This document shows, piece by piece, positions 17,834 through 29,726 of a DNA stretch of 64,000 nucleotides; positions within the stretch are counted from its first letter, which is position 1; the number at the start of each line of letters is the position of its first letter. Origin of the DNA: Nectonema munidae (lineage: Eukaryota; Nematomorpha; Nectonematoida; Nectonematidae). The stretch spans positions 44,883-108,882 of the forward strand of contig JAUIRK010000785.1 of NCBI GenBank assembly GCA_030549495.1, written 5' to 3'. The notes beneath the pieces were generated by a model, which ran no database searches, was not told where the DNA came from, and was given only the letters and a program-made list of their open reading frames with translations. The translations under genes were made by a program, and so were the position numbers.

Positions 17834-18226
17834 ATGGCTTCGACCAGAAGATCGTGCAGAAATAAGCCCGGTGTGTTTTGCTACATATGTGGAGAATACA
17901 CCATTGCTCCTAATAGGAAGCCAGTCACAGGTTACATTAGGCGTGCTTACCATGCTTATTTTGGTATTAAACTTGGTGACCAGGATAAAGCTTGGGCGCC
18001 ACACATGGTGTGCAAAGCATGCACCGAGACTCTGCGTGGGTGGACCAACGGCAAGATGAGTCTGAAGTTTGGAATTCCCATGGTTTGGAGGGAGCCGACA
18101 AACCATGTCACTGACTGCTACTTCTGCGCTGTTGATGTGTCTGGAATCAACAGAAAGAACCCGGGCAGCCTGAAGTATCCTGATCTTCAATCAGCACGTC
18201 GTCCTGTAGTTAACGTTTTCATGTAA
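17834..18226 (+). CDS. Cys-rich zinc-binding domain protein, 130 residues, arthropod multi-copy family
   Basis: Function unknown. The ATG at 17834 follows a strong acceptor (TTTTTGTTTTGCAG, ending at 17823), suggesting a 5' intron, and the frame runs to TAA at 18224-18226. Residues 16-19 (CYIC), H57, 60-63 (CKAC), H91 and 95-98 (CYFC) form three Cys pairs with histidines, as in a zinc-binding fold. Blocks GDQDKAWAPH (48-57) and FGIPMVWREP (79-88) are those I know from a family repeated in many arthropod genomes. There the domain is normally the N-terminus of a protein of roughly 450 residues. Here the match stops at about residue 125 (SARRPV) and is followed by only five residues, so the copy is C-terminally truncated or continues in an unseen exon. 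The domain itself has no stop or frameshift. A piggyBac-type MITE lies 60 bp downstream. The family may be transposon-derived. Confidence 0.65.
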   Translation: MASTRRSCRNKPGVFCYICGEYTIAPNRKPVTGYIRRAYHAYFGIKLGDQDKAWAPHMVCKACTETLRGWTNGKMSLKFGIPMVWREPTNHVTDCYFCAVDVSGINRKNPGSLKYPDLQSARRPVVNVFM

Positions 18227-18286
18227 TCATTAAACTAAAAAAATGATTCATGAAAATATGATGAATAGCACGATTTTTCCACACTA

Positions 18287-18420
18287 CCCATTAAGTCCCA
18301 ATGCTCCCATTTGGGAACATAAGTAATTTCATCTTCGTCTGCTTTTTTCAATGACTTTGAATATAAATCGTCTGCGTTTTTTTAGATATCGTCTGATTTC
18401 TATATGGTATACTTAATGGG
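18287..18420 (-). mobile_element. piggyBac-type MITE, copy 6 (subfamily B)
   Basis: Ends CCCATTAAGTCC and ACTTAATGGG, with the flanking TTAA degraded (CTA / TTAC). Three TCGTCTG motifs start at 18335, 18368 and 18389. Positions 18314-18395 are identical over 82 bp to 61635-61716, making these the two closest copies in the window. Confidence 0.75.
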
Positions 18421-21292
18421 TTACTTACTTTAATGACCTATTTTTATTTTTTGGATAGGAGTCTAAATTTTAACTCAACTTGAACTTTTTAAATCGCTTT
18501 ATTTTTTATATAGTAAAATTTTAGTCATTAGTAATAGAAAAATAGCAAAAATTGGTAGAATTTCTGAAAATTCTTTTATTAAATATCTACATTTGTGTCA
18601 TTGTTCAAATATGGGTTATTAAATATTATTAAAATTTTCACATGATTTTTCAGTTTAATTGCATGTATGTGCGTATCACGGTTAAAAGATGTAGAATATA
18701 TTTTAAAATACTCTCCAAAAGAAAAAGTATCTACAATGTGTTGAAGAAACAAATTCTTATTAAAAATTTGGATGTACAAAAATGAATATAAAGATATAAG
18801 GAATATTTCAAAATGCTATTATCTAAGCATTCGCAGAGATGGACCAAACATACAAGTAATTCTTACATGATTAGTCCAATCAAAAAAGCATTTACAAGAA
18901 TAAAATTTCAGTGATCTGGATCATTGTACCAATCGTGTAATAAATAAAAATATTCACTTCGGTTTCATTGGTTGATTTCGTCAAGCTATTGAAAATATGC
19001 AACTGGCTTTGAATCGAAGCATGGTAATTGCTTGAATATGATATTTGGTTAAATGCGACAATTAGTTGAATTTGTGCTAGGATTGAAGGTAGTGTTAGTT
19101 TTTAGGATTTATCTTAGAGTTAGCGTTGGAGTTAATTTTAGGAATAATGTTAGAGTTAGTTGGAGTAAAGTTATAACTTATCTTGTAAATTAGAAAACAT
19201 GTTTAACGAATTTTTAATAAAACTTTTAAATGAAGTGTTTTAATCTGAGATATTCCATAATTCATTAAAATTATAAAGCAAACTAGTCCTGAAGTTAAGC
19301 AAAATATATTTGCATTTCGAAAAAGTGCCTTTAAAATGTGAAGTTGCAGTGTTAAGCATATAATTGTGAAAATTGTAATAGCAAATCACTGAGTACCCAT
19401 TTAAGTAGAATTCTTTAAAAATTCAAGAGTAATAAAATTCGTGTTTATGGTGTATAAAAATGATCCATACATGTAAAGTTATAAAGATATTACACAATTT
19501 AACTCTCTTTTTATGACTTCCTTAGAAACGAGTTTTTATTAGGCTTAATCGTAAATATATATATCAGTTCTAATTTTCTCCAAATAAAACTTTATTACAT
19601 AAAAGAAAAACTAAATAATGTGGCAATTAAACAATTTTCGGAAAATGAAGATGATTAATTTGAAAAGAATGTATGAACTAATAGAAATCAACAATGGTAT
19701 GATTGACATTCCAAAACACAAGTTAACTTAAGAGCTTAAGTTAAATTTAAACTCCTTCATATAATGATGTTTAAATCTCCAAACACTTGTTTATGTCGAT
19801 ATTTCGATGATACTTTGGCTTTTTATAAAGTTTTGCGATTAAGAAGAACTTAAAAAATCATATCAATATTAGTCACACATTTTTTTAGTTTTATGGTTAA
19901 AATGTGTAAATTAATTAACTTGTTCATTTTTACTAAAACATGTGATATTTAAGAAAATCATAATAAAAATATCTATACATAAGGAAGTTAAAGAAATAAG
20001 ATATGAACAAAAAGATATTATTATTTAAAAGTTAGTGAATTAACACATTGAGTTGTGTGTTCACTATTTATAGCACCAGTAATAGGAAATAGCATATAGT
20101 TAGTAGTTTTACTGTCTGAAATTTACTATCTAATTATAGTTCATCTCAGTACTACGTTTTTTCACGACATATATTTTACAAAAAAACTGGGAAACGATAG
20201 ATTTCATGAAATCATAAAAACTTTCAAATAATTCTTGAAATCACTGTCTTGCTTAAGAATATCACTAAATTGCCTAAAAATTTCAAGAAATAATTGTAGT
20301 GTCATTTTAGTAATTGCATTAAATCCATGATTTCACAGTCCTAAGCGGTAACATATATAAATATATTTTATAAGTTATTTTTACATTTTGAACTTTCGTT
20401 TTTGGGGAAGCTGTCTATAAGCTTGTGATGATAGAGTGCCAAACTTATATGACAAACGCATTTATTGCACGTGCCAACCACATAATGCCAATTAGTCTAT
20501 ATCCATTTGAAACTCGTTATAAAAGAAATTCAATTTTTTATCACATTATAAAGAATACAGTAAGATTAAATTTCTATTTTTATCTTTGGATGCCATTTTT
20601 ATATAAAATTTAAAGAATAATACATGATTATCCAAATACGTCTCAAAATTCGTTTGAAATCATGAAAGCGGCCCTCTGTCTCTTTGAATTTACACGATTT
20701 CCAATTTTTTATATCATCATTGTAGATTTTTATTCCATGCTTTATCATTTTTCTCTCTATTTATGAATATGGAAATGGAAAAAATGACTGGATTTTTTTT
20801 CCTATTGCAACATAATAAATTTTTTTATCTATTAATTTTTCTTTTATTTTCTCTCATTTTAAGACTTTCTTTGTTTGGACTTTAGAATATACGCATGGTA
20901 AAGGGGTTAATTAATTTTAACATAACGTGATGTAAGCTGAAAAATATACAGCTGATTTAAAAAATGGGCGTTTGGAATGCAATTAAAAAGAACAGGTTCA
21001 AATTTGCTAACATATATAATGTAGAAATACAATTGATATTTGATGATATAAATGTTGTATATTTTTTTTTGTAATGTGTTTATTTAACATGTTCTAAATA
21101 AATGTTCACATTTTCAATCGAAGTTAATGAGAATTGATGTCAGGACCTAACTTTACAAAACTGCCAGGTGTGGCACGCGAACCAATTCACAATTGCACGC
21201 CCACCTCTATAGGCAAAAAATGGAGTACATTTTGTTTTTGGCCATATTTCCAGCTGAGACCCCAAATACTTCCCGTTATTTTTATATGATCC
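18421..21292. other. AT-rich intergenic DNA
   Basis: No gene seen. 19085-19175 is rich in GTTAG words (degenerate, not a telomeric array). 21140-21230 contains a reverse-strand GGTTCGCGTGCC that resembles a pol III B box and may be an eroded SINE. Confidence 0.4.
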
Positions 21293-21622
21293 ATTTAAAC
21301 CAGGGATCGGCAAACTTTTTTACCCGTCGACCCCTTCAAAGAACATTTGTCTTCACATCGACCCCCACATAGAAATGTTTCATAAAAACATTAATGAATG
21401 TCTAACAATTAAGAAAAAAATACAAACCAAAAAGGTTTCATATATCCTATACTATACAATGTCCTAAGCTATGCTTTAATAAAAAAAGGAGATTTATTAC
21501 TATTATAAAGTAAAAAAAGCATAGCACAATTTGGTAAGTTTGTCCTATTTATCGTCCCCTAAATATCTGTTATCGACCCCCAGGTTTCGATATCGACCAC
21601 TTTGCCGACCCCTCATTTAAAC
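21293..21622. mobile_element. hAT MITE with 8-bp target duplication ATTTAAAC
   Basis: ATTTAAAC flanks both sides (21293-21300 and 21615-21622). The 314-bp element 21301-21614 starts CAGGGATCGGCAAAC and ends TTTGCCGACCCCTC, inverted ends of hAT type. It is non-coding. A second copy in the opposite orientation lies at 34149-34428. Confidence 0.85.
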
Positions 21623-23010
21623 TATCTGAAGTTAGGTGTATTTGGAAGTATTACATTTCAGTAAAGATACCAGTTAAAAAAAATAATTTTAATGAAATGA
21701 GATAATCTTCTTAGATTATTATTATTATTTATCTTAGACATTTTTCAATCTGTAGGGGGATCGTGTGTACTGGGGAAAGTCCTTTAGTTTGAATCCGATA
21801 AAAATTTCTCCTTCCTCGCAATAATAAAGAGTAGAAAATATGATAAAGTTGCAACAATCATTTGTAAAGCTATTATGAAATGCATACTTACTGAAAAATA
21901 TTAATACTAATATTATAAGTACTTAGAGGAAGTTAAACAAGGATTGCTTAGAAAAGAAGCTTACTGCTAATACTTCAAACAATGGCAGTTATTGGCCTAA
22001 GGCTATCTCTCTTCTGTATATGTGAAAAGAGAAAGGTGGAAATAGGAGCAATTAAGAATTAAATACTAATTGGCGCCGTGACAACACTTAAAACATTATA
22101 AAAGTTATTTAATTGTGTAAAATATGACGAAGAATTGGAAATAAAAATGTTAATACAAGGAAGTGTTTTTCATTGGTATATACGTACCTAGCTAAAGAGT
22201 GGAATTTTTTCATTTTTTTGATATCATTTTATTTGTAGAATGATGATGACAAAAGTATACCAATTATTTCAACAAGTCTAAATTTTATGAACCGCATAGA
22301 AACATTATCAAAAAACTCATATCACATATCTAGTTAAATAATTTCGTTTTTTGGAAAAGCAGATCACAAATTACATAAGTAAACTTTAACATCAAACGCG
22401 TAATAACACTTCTCCATTAGAATACGTTAGTAATCATAAATTAAATATTTCCAATTTATTTGACATGCTAAGTCTAATCATATAACTTGCTTTTATTGAG
22501 TGATGATTTGTGTAATTCTTAGGTCTTAAATTGCAATTTTGATATAATTCCACACACACAAGCTTCGTAAAATGGGGATAAATTTTGAAATGTTTTTCAA
22601 AATCACTACTTTATTCTTTTTAAAGTTAGTTTAAAAATTAGGAAGGCATCTTTAAAAAAATCAAGATAAATAATTTTAAAATCGGAAAATAACAAACATA
22701 TTATAATAAATTTGAGTGACAAATTTTGAAATACTTTCTTGTGCTTAAGAATTAATGTCTACTAATTACATTTGTAATATTTTGGAAAATTAATATGCAA
22801 TTAGTAAGACACATAAATTAATAATCTAATTTCATATTTTACTATATACCAGATAGTAATCTTTACATGCATAATTTCTCTATATGGAATGACATTATTT
22901 CAACAAAAAAAAACTTCATTTTACTTAATTTATACCGAAGATTTTTTTTTATCTACATCGAAATTCTTAACATAAAAAATGTATATTTACATACATCCAC
23001 ATATATACAA
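21623..23010. other. AT-rich intergenic DNA
   Basis: No gene or repeat recognised. The sequence becomes noticeably less AT-rich from about 23010 towards the candidate exon at 23193. Confidence 0.45.
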
Positions 23011-23192
23011 GGAGCGGTAAACGAATATCGTCAAATGATTTAACAAATCGCTAGATTTGAATGCGGAGACCAAGAAGTACTTATTCAAGGCTCGCATGTG
23101 CACCGATCGTAAACGATACGGTTCAACGGATAACATTACGGACTCCAATACTGCTAATGCCAAGGCGGCGACAAGGATAAGCTCTTGTCACC

Positions 23193-23277
23193 ATGGGAAT
23201 GTCTCATAAGTCAAGCGTCTCAAATAGCCTCAGCAGCAAATCTGTTGTGGAGTTGTTACAAGCCAAACGATCTAGAG
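23193..23277 (+). CDS. Candidate first coding exon (MGMSHKSSVSNSL...)
   Basis: The start is CACCATGG, a perfect Kozak match, preceded in frame by TAA four codons upstream. The frame of 28 codons is serine-rich at first (SSVSNSLSSKS) and then reads VVELLQAKRSR. It ends at an excellent donor, AGAG|GTAAAAAG, leaving phase 1. The 180 bp upstream (23010-23192) is more balanced in composition than the region, as a 5' UTR would be. No later exon was found on the plus strand, so the intron is long or the exon is not real. I do not recognise the protein. Confidence 0.42.
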
Positions 23278-23865
23278 GTAAAAAGTGAATAATAGGCGCT
23301 TTATTCTATAGCTTAGGGCAGAGCAAGCTCTACAGTTCTGACAAACAGTTGCTCTAAGAGGAAATAGCTTTGATTTAAAATGACCACTGCCTTGTGGTTT
23401 GTGCTCATGGATGTGCAAAAACTAAAAGTTTCCAATCTTGAGAACAAAATGGTCGGCGTCAGGAAGGGCACCCGGCAGGAAAAACAATGCTCTACTTACA
23501 TTCATGCAATGATTCGAACATATATACTTTCAACCGTCATCAATCCGAAGAGGGCATCTAAAAATCTAATCAGATAATGAAATTATCGTAAAAAAGAATA
23601 ATTTTGATGCTAAATTGAATGAAGTTAATATAAAAACATAATATTGCTAATATAACGCAAAGATTTTACCAAAAATGTCAAACGCTTAATTATTTTCATT
23701 AAAAAATTTTAATTTCTTTTTCTTTCCTGTATCCAAATGTGAAAAGGAAATGAACAATTTTAACCAAAACATTTATTTGTACGAAATGTTAGAGTGATTG
23801 TCTAGAAAGTATATACTTTACACTTTTTTTAGCTAGTTTTTAAATTTGTTTTCACACAATAAAAC
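23278..23865. other. Possible intron or intergenic DNA
   Basis: A 65-codon frame at 23380-23577 (MTTALWFVLMD) continues the less AT-rich block but has no domain or acceptor that ties it to the exon at 23193. The rest is plain AT-rich DNA. Confidence 0.35.
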
Positions 23866-24230
23866 TTGATCGCGGAGATCTCCTTAACGCGGACATCTAC
23901 TGAATACGGGCACTATATTTCAATTCACGAATCACTTTCAAACAAAATAATAGGAAACTATCCTGTGAATAGCGGACGCATGTGTAATGCGAATAGCAGA
24001 CAAGTTTTGTAGCAATATGTGAACATTTTTATCCATTTTAACTTGTCCATAAGGGACAGCCTATCTCTATTCAAAAATCTCCAAAATATAATTAACTGCT
24101 GAGTGAGTATACAATATAAAAATACAAGCTGCTTTCGCTTTAGTTTCTTGCTTCGCTCGAAACATACGGAAAATTGCCGTCCCATTCGTTTATCGCTTCG
24201 TACGAAACATAAGGATCATCTAAGGTTGAA
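23866..24230. mobile_element. Probable pogo/Tigger-like terminal fragment
   Basis: Repeated GCGGAC and GCGGAG words within AT-rich DNA (GATCGCGGAGATC, AACGCGGACATC, AGCGGACGCATG) resemble the non-coding ends of Tigger elements. No transposase domain or inverted ends could be delimited. A 75-codon minus-strand frame here is not recognised. Confidence 0.3.
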
Positions 24231-24483
24231 TAGCAGGAAAAGTTACATGTACACACAGGGAGCTTGAATACAGCCTGTGTGAAAATATGTTTTATAATCT
24301 TCAAAAAAATTGGATTTAATTCAGTTAAATTGTCTCTTTTTTCTGTAAATGAGAGTAGTCGCTCCTATATCCTTCAGTGCCCAGTCTATGTTTTTATATT
24401 AAGAGCTCATCGATATTATTTAGCTTGGCAATAACGAACACGTGCCAATTACGACCATTGGTTACATTCGCTTAGTTATCCGC

Positions 24484-24566
24484 AATGGACAGGCTTCACT
24501 GCACTGGAGGATTTAAAGAGGGGCGAAACAGGCGTACGCCCCCCTCCCCCTCCCCTATTGCATTGC
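24484..24566. mobile_element. GC-rich hAT-like terminal fragment
   Basis: A sudden C/G-rich patch (CACTGGAGGATTTAAAGAGG, then a C-rich run CGCCCCCCTCCCCC) resembles the ends of other hAT-like elements in this window. The second end was not found. Confidence 0.3.
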
Positions 24567-25433
24567 CATTTGATTGAAAATTTTTCTTTATCTAATTCTT
24601 TTCGTAGAACTCAAATATTATGATGATTATTAGCAACTCAGATTCAATCTTTCTCAAAAGTGAGAAGACCTAAAAAGTTTTTTATGTTTCAATCGTAGTT
24701 AAGTGTGACACTTATTACTTTTATATTATTCGATTTTTTTTGTAAATTTATTATTTTAACACATCAAGTTTTACCACATCATTTCACTTTGCAGTTCAAT
24801 GAATGAGAATCGTCTTAATGCTCTCATTCTTTTTTTGTTCACATAGACATTCGATTGGATATTGACTCTATCATTTTATATGCTAAAAAGTGTCCTAGAC
24901 AGATGAGGCTCCTTAACTCACTTAGTTCTTAATTTAGTTACTTTCTTATAATAAACTCACTTATAATAAACTACTTTTTTGATATATTATTATTATTATG
25001 ATACTCTAAGTTTTATGATAAAAAGTCAATTTTCGCTTTTTATTAAACTATTGAAAAAACAAAATAAGATAAAAATAGCTTAAAAATTTTGATAAAGCTT
25101 AAATTTATATGCTTCAAATGACCAATTCCTCTTTGAGGGCCACATGAGATGTGTGAATCCGTTAAATTTCACACTCACTATATTGTAAAGTGGGAAAACT
25201 TATTGAAAAAAATTTTCCGAAAATTTTTCAAAAATACAGCTAAAAAATATGAATGTTTATCTGGATAATTAAAGATTCTATTTTTGCCCAAGTTTTGCAT
25301 TGAATGAGAGAAGACTCTTTCCACTTTGCTAACATCTTTTCAAATTTTCATGAAACCAAATTGTAATTGTCGGCAGGTAAAGCTTGCACGGACTTCAATG
25401 TTGCCACCTGCTTAAAATTATTGCGAACCCGTG
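24567..25433. other. AT-rich intergenic DNA
   Basis: Nothing recognised. Confidence 0.5.
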
Positions 25434-26065
25434 GTCTAGATCAGGGTTTCTCAACGTGGGCCATATGGCCCCCTGAGGGGCCAAAAGAAATTTTAAGGGG
25501 GCCACAGAAAAAAATATGATTTCCATACAATACATCAGATCGTAGAGAAGACACAAAACAAGTTATAAGTTCGGATTGATATAGATAGATGTTTTAAATT
25601 AAAAAGGTAATTTGACGAAAAAATTCATTTTTATTTATAAAATTGCCCCAAAGCTTTGTCGATTTTTCTATATTATATACATATAATGCAAAAACTATTT
25701 TAGCAACTATATCTTGAAACTATTCTATTTTCATGAACTTTTTTATAGTTTTGTTTCCACATTTACTAGATTTAGACAGTTAATACTAAGTAAAAAAAGA
25801 CTCAATTGGAAAGCAACTTTAATTCTAAACTATTATGAAAAAAAATTATGATTTAGAAGCACTATAATTTTTGAAAGAATTTTACAGTTTTTTTGCTTTT
25901 ATGTTATGTTGTTTGAATGAATAATTTCATGAAAAAGTTCCGAATTTTCGTTTTTGACCTCTAAAAAAGAGAAAAATATATGAAAAACTTTATGGAGCCA
26001 TACAATAATATTTAGGCAAAAAGGGGGCCATGGTAGAAAAAAGGTTGAGAACCATTGGTCTAGAT
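25434..26065. mobile_element. hAT MITE with 8-bp target duplication GTCTAGAT
   Basis: GTCTAGAT occurs at 25434-25441 and 26058-26065. The 616-bp element between them starts CAGGGTTTCTCAACGTGG and ends GGTTGAGAACCATTG, an imperfect inverted repeat of the CAGNGGTTCTCAACC type typical of hAT elements. The interior is AT-rich and non-coding. Confidence 0.87.
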
Positions 26066-28109
26066 TATGAAAAATTTGACTCAAAACAATGATAAGTTAT
26101 AAGAAAAGCAATTAAAAGTTAATACATTTTTTGTAAGTAATCTAGATTTTGTAAAAATTTAACAAGTTAACAAACAAAGAACAAGTTGGAACTGCTTTTA
26201 TATATTGAAGAGTTCCCAAACCAACCAAAAAATATTTTTCATTTTTAAAATTATTTGAGAGATCATTTTTAATATAGATAAAAATTTTGTTATATCCATT
26301 CTGGCACATAAATAAAATAATTGAAAAACCTAGTCTTCGAACCTTACAATGAAAGATGCATTTGATCTATATAGAAATATCGAATTTGAAGATACTGTAT
26401 GTAGTATAAATAATAAACATTAAAAAAGAGAAATATATCTCTTCTCTATCACATGCAACAGACAAAGGAAAGATAAATTTCCGTTATTAAAAAGTTTCGT
26501 CCAAAGATAGCGCCAGCGCCTTTTTACAAGAGAATACTTAAAAATATTGCATGGTATCTTACAATAATAATATTAATAATAATTGACAAGACTGATGTAG
26601 AATAATTTTTGTCAATTTTTTTACAAATAAAATCAACTTTTTGATTTTGTTAGGTCAATTTGTGAAGGAGATATAGCTCGTGGATAATATGGTCAGGCCT
26701 TGAATGCTGAATCCAATGGGAAGATTCCATCTCATCAAAAACCTTAGAACGTCCTCTTATAAATATAAATAGAAACTTTATAAATATAATTTAACAAGAG
26801 TATATTTTTCAAATATATGAATACAACAAAGTGACCAATACAATCCTAACACAAACACTCCTAAATTGAGAAACAATGATAAATTGAGAAGTGTTAGCTT
26901 GATCTCTAGCATAATCGCGTAGTAGCTAACGGTAAAAACCTTTGAATTCTTCAGGGGCAGAAAGCCAGAATAAAAAAACCGCTATTCAAAGTAATTATTT
27001 GACAAAAGAAGGTTGTCTCTGTCAAGACTACAGCTATCTCCATTATTTAATCTATATTTGAGATGTACAAGTTTGTTTATTTCATTGAAAGTGTGTTAAA
27101 ATGAAAACTAATTAAAAAAATAGGAATAATATTACTGTTTCAGGAAAGGAAGTATAGGCACAATCCAACAGTCATATCGATGCAAAGCATACACACGAGA
27201 CAAAATAAATCTCTGCCTTATCCTATAAATAGGGTAAGTGAGGATGTGTTTAGGGAGGTGGAGCAGAGAGCAGCATCAACTATAAAATAAATGTATTCTT
27301 TCCTACATGTGAGCATTGAAGCGTGGCAACGAGCTTCCGGTTATGTAACCAATGCCTTTGTCATTCTAGTCAGTCTGGTCTGAAGTGAAAGTTGGCTGTC
27401 GATATGTTTGAAAAGCATGATGTTTTAAAACTAACAACACACAGATAAGCTTGATAGCAATTTTATCTTGCTCATATATATTAGTCAAAGACCGTGTAAC
27501 TTTTTCTTGCTTTGGCCATGAAAACTGAAAGATTTCAGCTAAAGTTTGAGAAAAATTCTTTGTAAAGCTTACCAATTTAATAGCACATTTTTTGGGTGTG
27601 ACCAATTACTTTCCAAAAGTATTGATTAATTTTTGTATTAATTAAAATGTTCAAAATGTGTGCTCATTATTTTTTTAAGAAAAGAATTGGGGTAATTATC
27701 CTTCTAAACGAGTTGCTTTCATTTTTAGATGTTAAAGTCCATTTTACTGCTGTATATGCCTCGATAGATGTCACGGTTTTTAGTGACTAATCTAATTTTA
27801 CCTGTCAGTTCATAAACGAATGTCAGGTATATTATAGAAGAATCACGGGTTTTCATTTACTAATTTAATGAATGTAGATAAAAATGTCCTTAGTATAAAT
27901 GCCCCCAATTGGTAAATAGTAAAAATGCTCCCGACAGCATAATATTAAAAATTTTAAAACCTCTCTAACTTGAATCCAGATTACAAGGACACTTTAAATT
28001 CTGGATTTAGAACATGAAAAAATCAAAGAGTTATATAGATTCAACTAATATTCATTAACAATATTCTATGGTATCACAAAATTATTTGTTATCATCCTAT
28101 CAAAGTTCA
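26066..28109. other. AT-rich intergenic DNA
   Basis: No gene supported. A palindromic TATA-like CTATAAATAG lies at 27223-27232, followed by a more balanced 130 bp and a 30-codon frame from about 27288 (MYSFLHVSIE), insufficient to call a promoter or gene. Confidence 0.4.
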
Positions 28110-29132
28110 TAGGCTTTTCTATCAATCTCAAAACTGAGAAGTTCTTCTGCTTTAGCATGTGCACCATCATGTAACCATTAGTAACCAAGCAAGACATCAT
28201 CCGCAGGTAGAAATGCTAAACCGTCCAGCATGCCACAAAAGTGTTTAAAGTTAATGTCATAATGCTATCGACTTACTAGTCATAATTCCTGAATTTTACC
28301 CCACGTTGACTGAGTTAAGTGATAGAAACAGGCTCGAACTTGAGTAGCATTTCCAAGAACAAATGAGAAAACATGTATTGGATTTTTTTTAAAAGCACTT
28401 TTTAGTATCTGGCTCCACTTCGTGTTCTAATTGCTCACAGCGATCAATAATAACTCACAGAAGTTCCTCATATGTATCTTGAGTTTTCCGTTGAAGAAAG
28501 GCATATACAAGTGGAACAGTGACTTCTCCAAGTGAGGCGTGGATCACATACAGCTATAGAAATCCTAGAGGTGCCATTGCAAAACACCCATACATAAACC
28601 ACATCTCTGCAGCAGCCAGTTTCATCAAATGATTATTATCTGTCGCATTCACAATCATATGGGAGCTCGTGTCTGGGCCGTTGTCATACAGTAAGAAACG
28701 TCTTGAATTGTGTTCACTTGTCAGCGCCCATTGCGAATCTCTGTGAATCACTAGATCATGGAAGGTCAGTGGTTCTAGTGGAAATTCGTTTGTTTGCTGT
28801 TCGCGGATGGTCCTTTTGCAAGTAGAGTCTGACTGAAGATGCATCTGTGTCATTTGATCAAGTTGCTGCACAGTCTGAGAAAAGATATTGGCTGGCTTGT
28901 CGTTTGTGTTTTTAGTCCTGTCATTCATAACATTACGAGCTTTGCATCGTTTCATCTGGTTCGTAGTCATGGTTTGATACGAGGACAGGATTGTCAGGAG
29001 CACGTGATGTTTTAATTCTTGTTTTGCAGCCGCTGGTTCGACCAACACATTTTCAGAACATAGACCCTGTATTTGCTTTCTGTTTAGTGTACTACGTATA
29101 ACAAAACTTTTGACAACCTTTATTTTAGACAA
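28110..29132 (-). pseudogene. MULE-type transposase remnant (FLYWCH/MULE family)
   Basis: From 29132 a 192-codon open frame covers the region upstream of and into the MULE transposase domain. It includes a basic stretch, RTIREQQTNEFPLEPL, then FLLYDNGPD and AAAEMWFMYGCFAMAPLGFL. The match continues across an in-frame TAG with QLYVIHASLGEVTVPLVYAF, then after further stops with ATQVRACFYHLTQSTW and HFCGMLDGLAFLPADD. The last corresponds to the CFFHF...W and LAFVP blocks of the family. At least three stop or frame breaks lie after residue 192, so the catalytic half is dead. MULE transposases move DNA by cut-and-paste. No terminal repeats were identified. Confidence 0.75.
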
Positions 29133-29236
29133 AGCGGGGGTTGAAATGTACGAAGAAAAAAATTAAGTTTTTGAATAGATAATTACAATTCACGAATTAC
29201 TTAGATGAAAGTTTGCTTTGGCATGAATGAGTACGC

Positions 29237-29415
29237 TTAGGGGTCGTTCACAATTGACGTCAACCTTTTTTTTGATAAATTTCAACCCCCCCCCCCCCCC
29301 CCTCATGTCAACTTTTAGATATATCATCACTTAATAAAATCGACTTATATCAACTTTGGATTGGGGCCCCCCCCCCCCCCCGTTTTAGTTGACGTCAATT
29401 GTGAACGACCCCTTA
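29237..29415. mobile_element. PIF/Harbinger-like MITE with 25-bp perfect inverted ends
   Basis: The arms 29240-29264 and 29388-29412 are perfect reverse complements (start GGGGTCGTTCACAATTG). TTA flanks on both sides (29237-29239, 29413-29415) fit the 3-bp TWA target duplication of PIF/Harbinger elements. The 173-bp body contains two long C runs (29286-29302, 17 C; 29367-29381, 15 C). Family assignment rests on target length and GGGG termini only. Confidence 0.75.
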
Positions 29416-29559
29416 CTTTATGGCAGCAACAAAATGCTATGTGAAGAAAAAGTAATGGTTTGAAGAGTGTTTAGAAGCATGTGTTCATGATTTCTTGACG
29501 TATTTGATTTATTATATTTCTCTCGTTCGTTCAAATTATATAATACTGACATAAAAGAT

Positions 29560-29726
29560 GTATACAAAGGTAAAGGTACCGCGGGTGTGTTTTCATTGGC
29601 AAGGCACTGATGTACCGCTTATGTCAAACTATGAACAAATTGGTATCGATGAGGAATCGAACCCAGAGGCTTTCGTGCTGAATCCATCATTTCAACCAAC
29701 CTGCCATGCAACCCAACTGTATACAA
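29560..29726 (-). repeat. Probable SINE with 8-bp target duplication GTATACAA
   Basis: GTATACAA flanks both ends (29560-29567, 29719-29726). On the minus strand the 151-bp body carries CTGGGTTCGATTCCTC, a match to the tRNA-type pol III B box. No poly(A) tail is visible, so tail loss or another class of short element remains possible. Confidence 0.45.

Noticed and set aside
17777-18190. 137-codon minus-strand frame opposite the Cys-rich gene
   Set aside because: Shadow of the plus-strand frame, which has the family motifs.
19085-19175. Interstitial telomeric repeat
   Set aside because: GTTAG words are irregular in spacing and sequence; no TTAGG or TTAGGG array.
27224-27231. TATA box (TATAAATA) with promoter
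   Set aside because: A good word, but no convincing downstream exon; TA-rich words are expected here.
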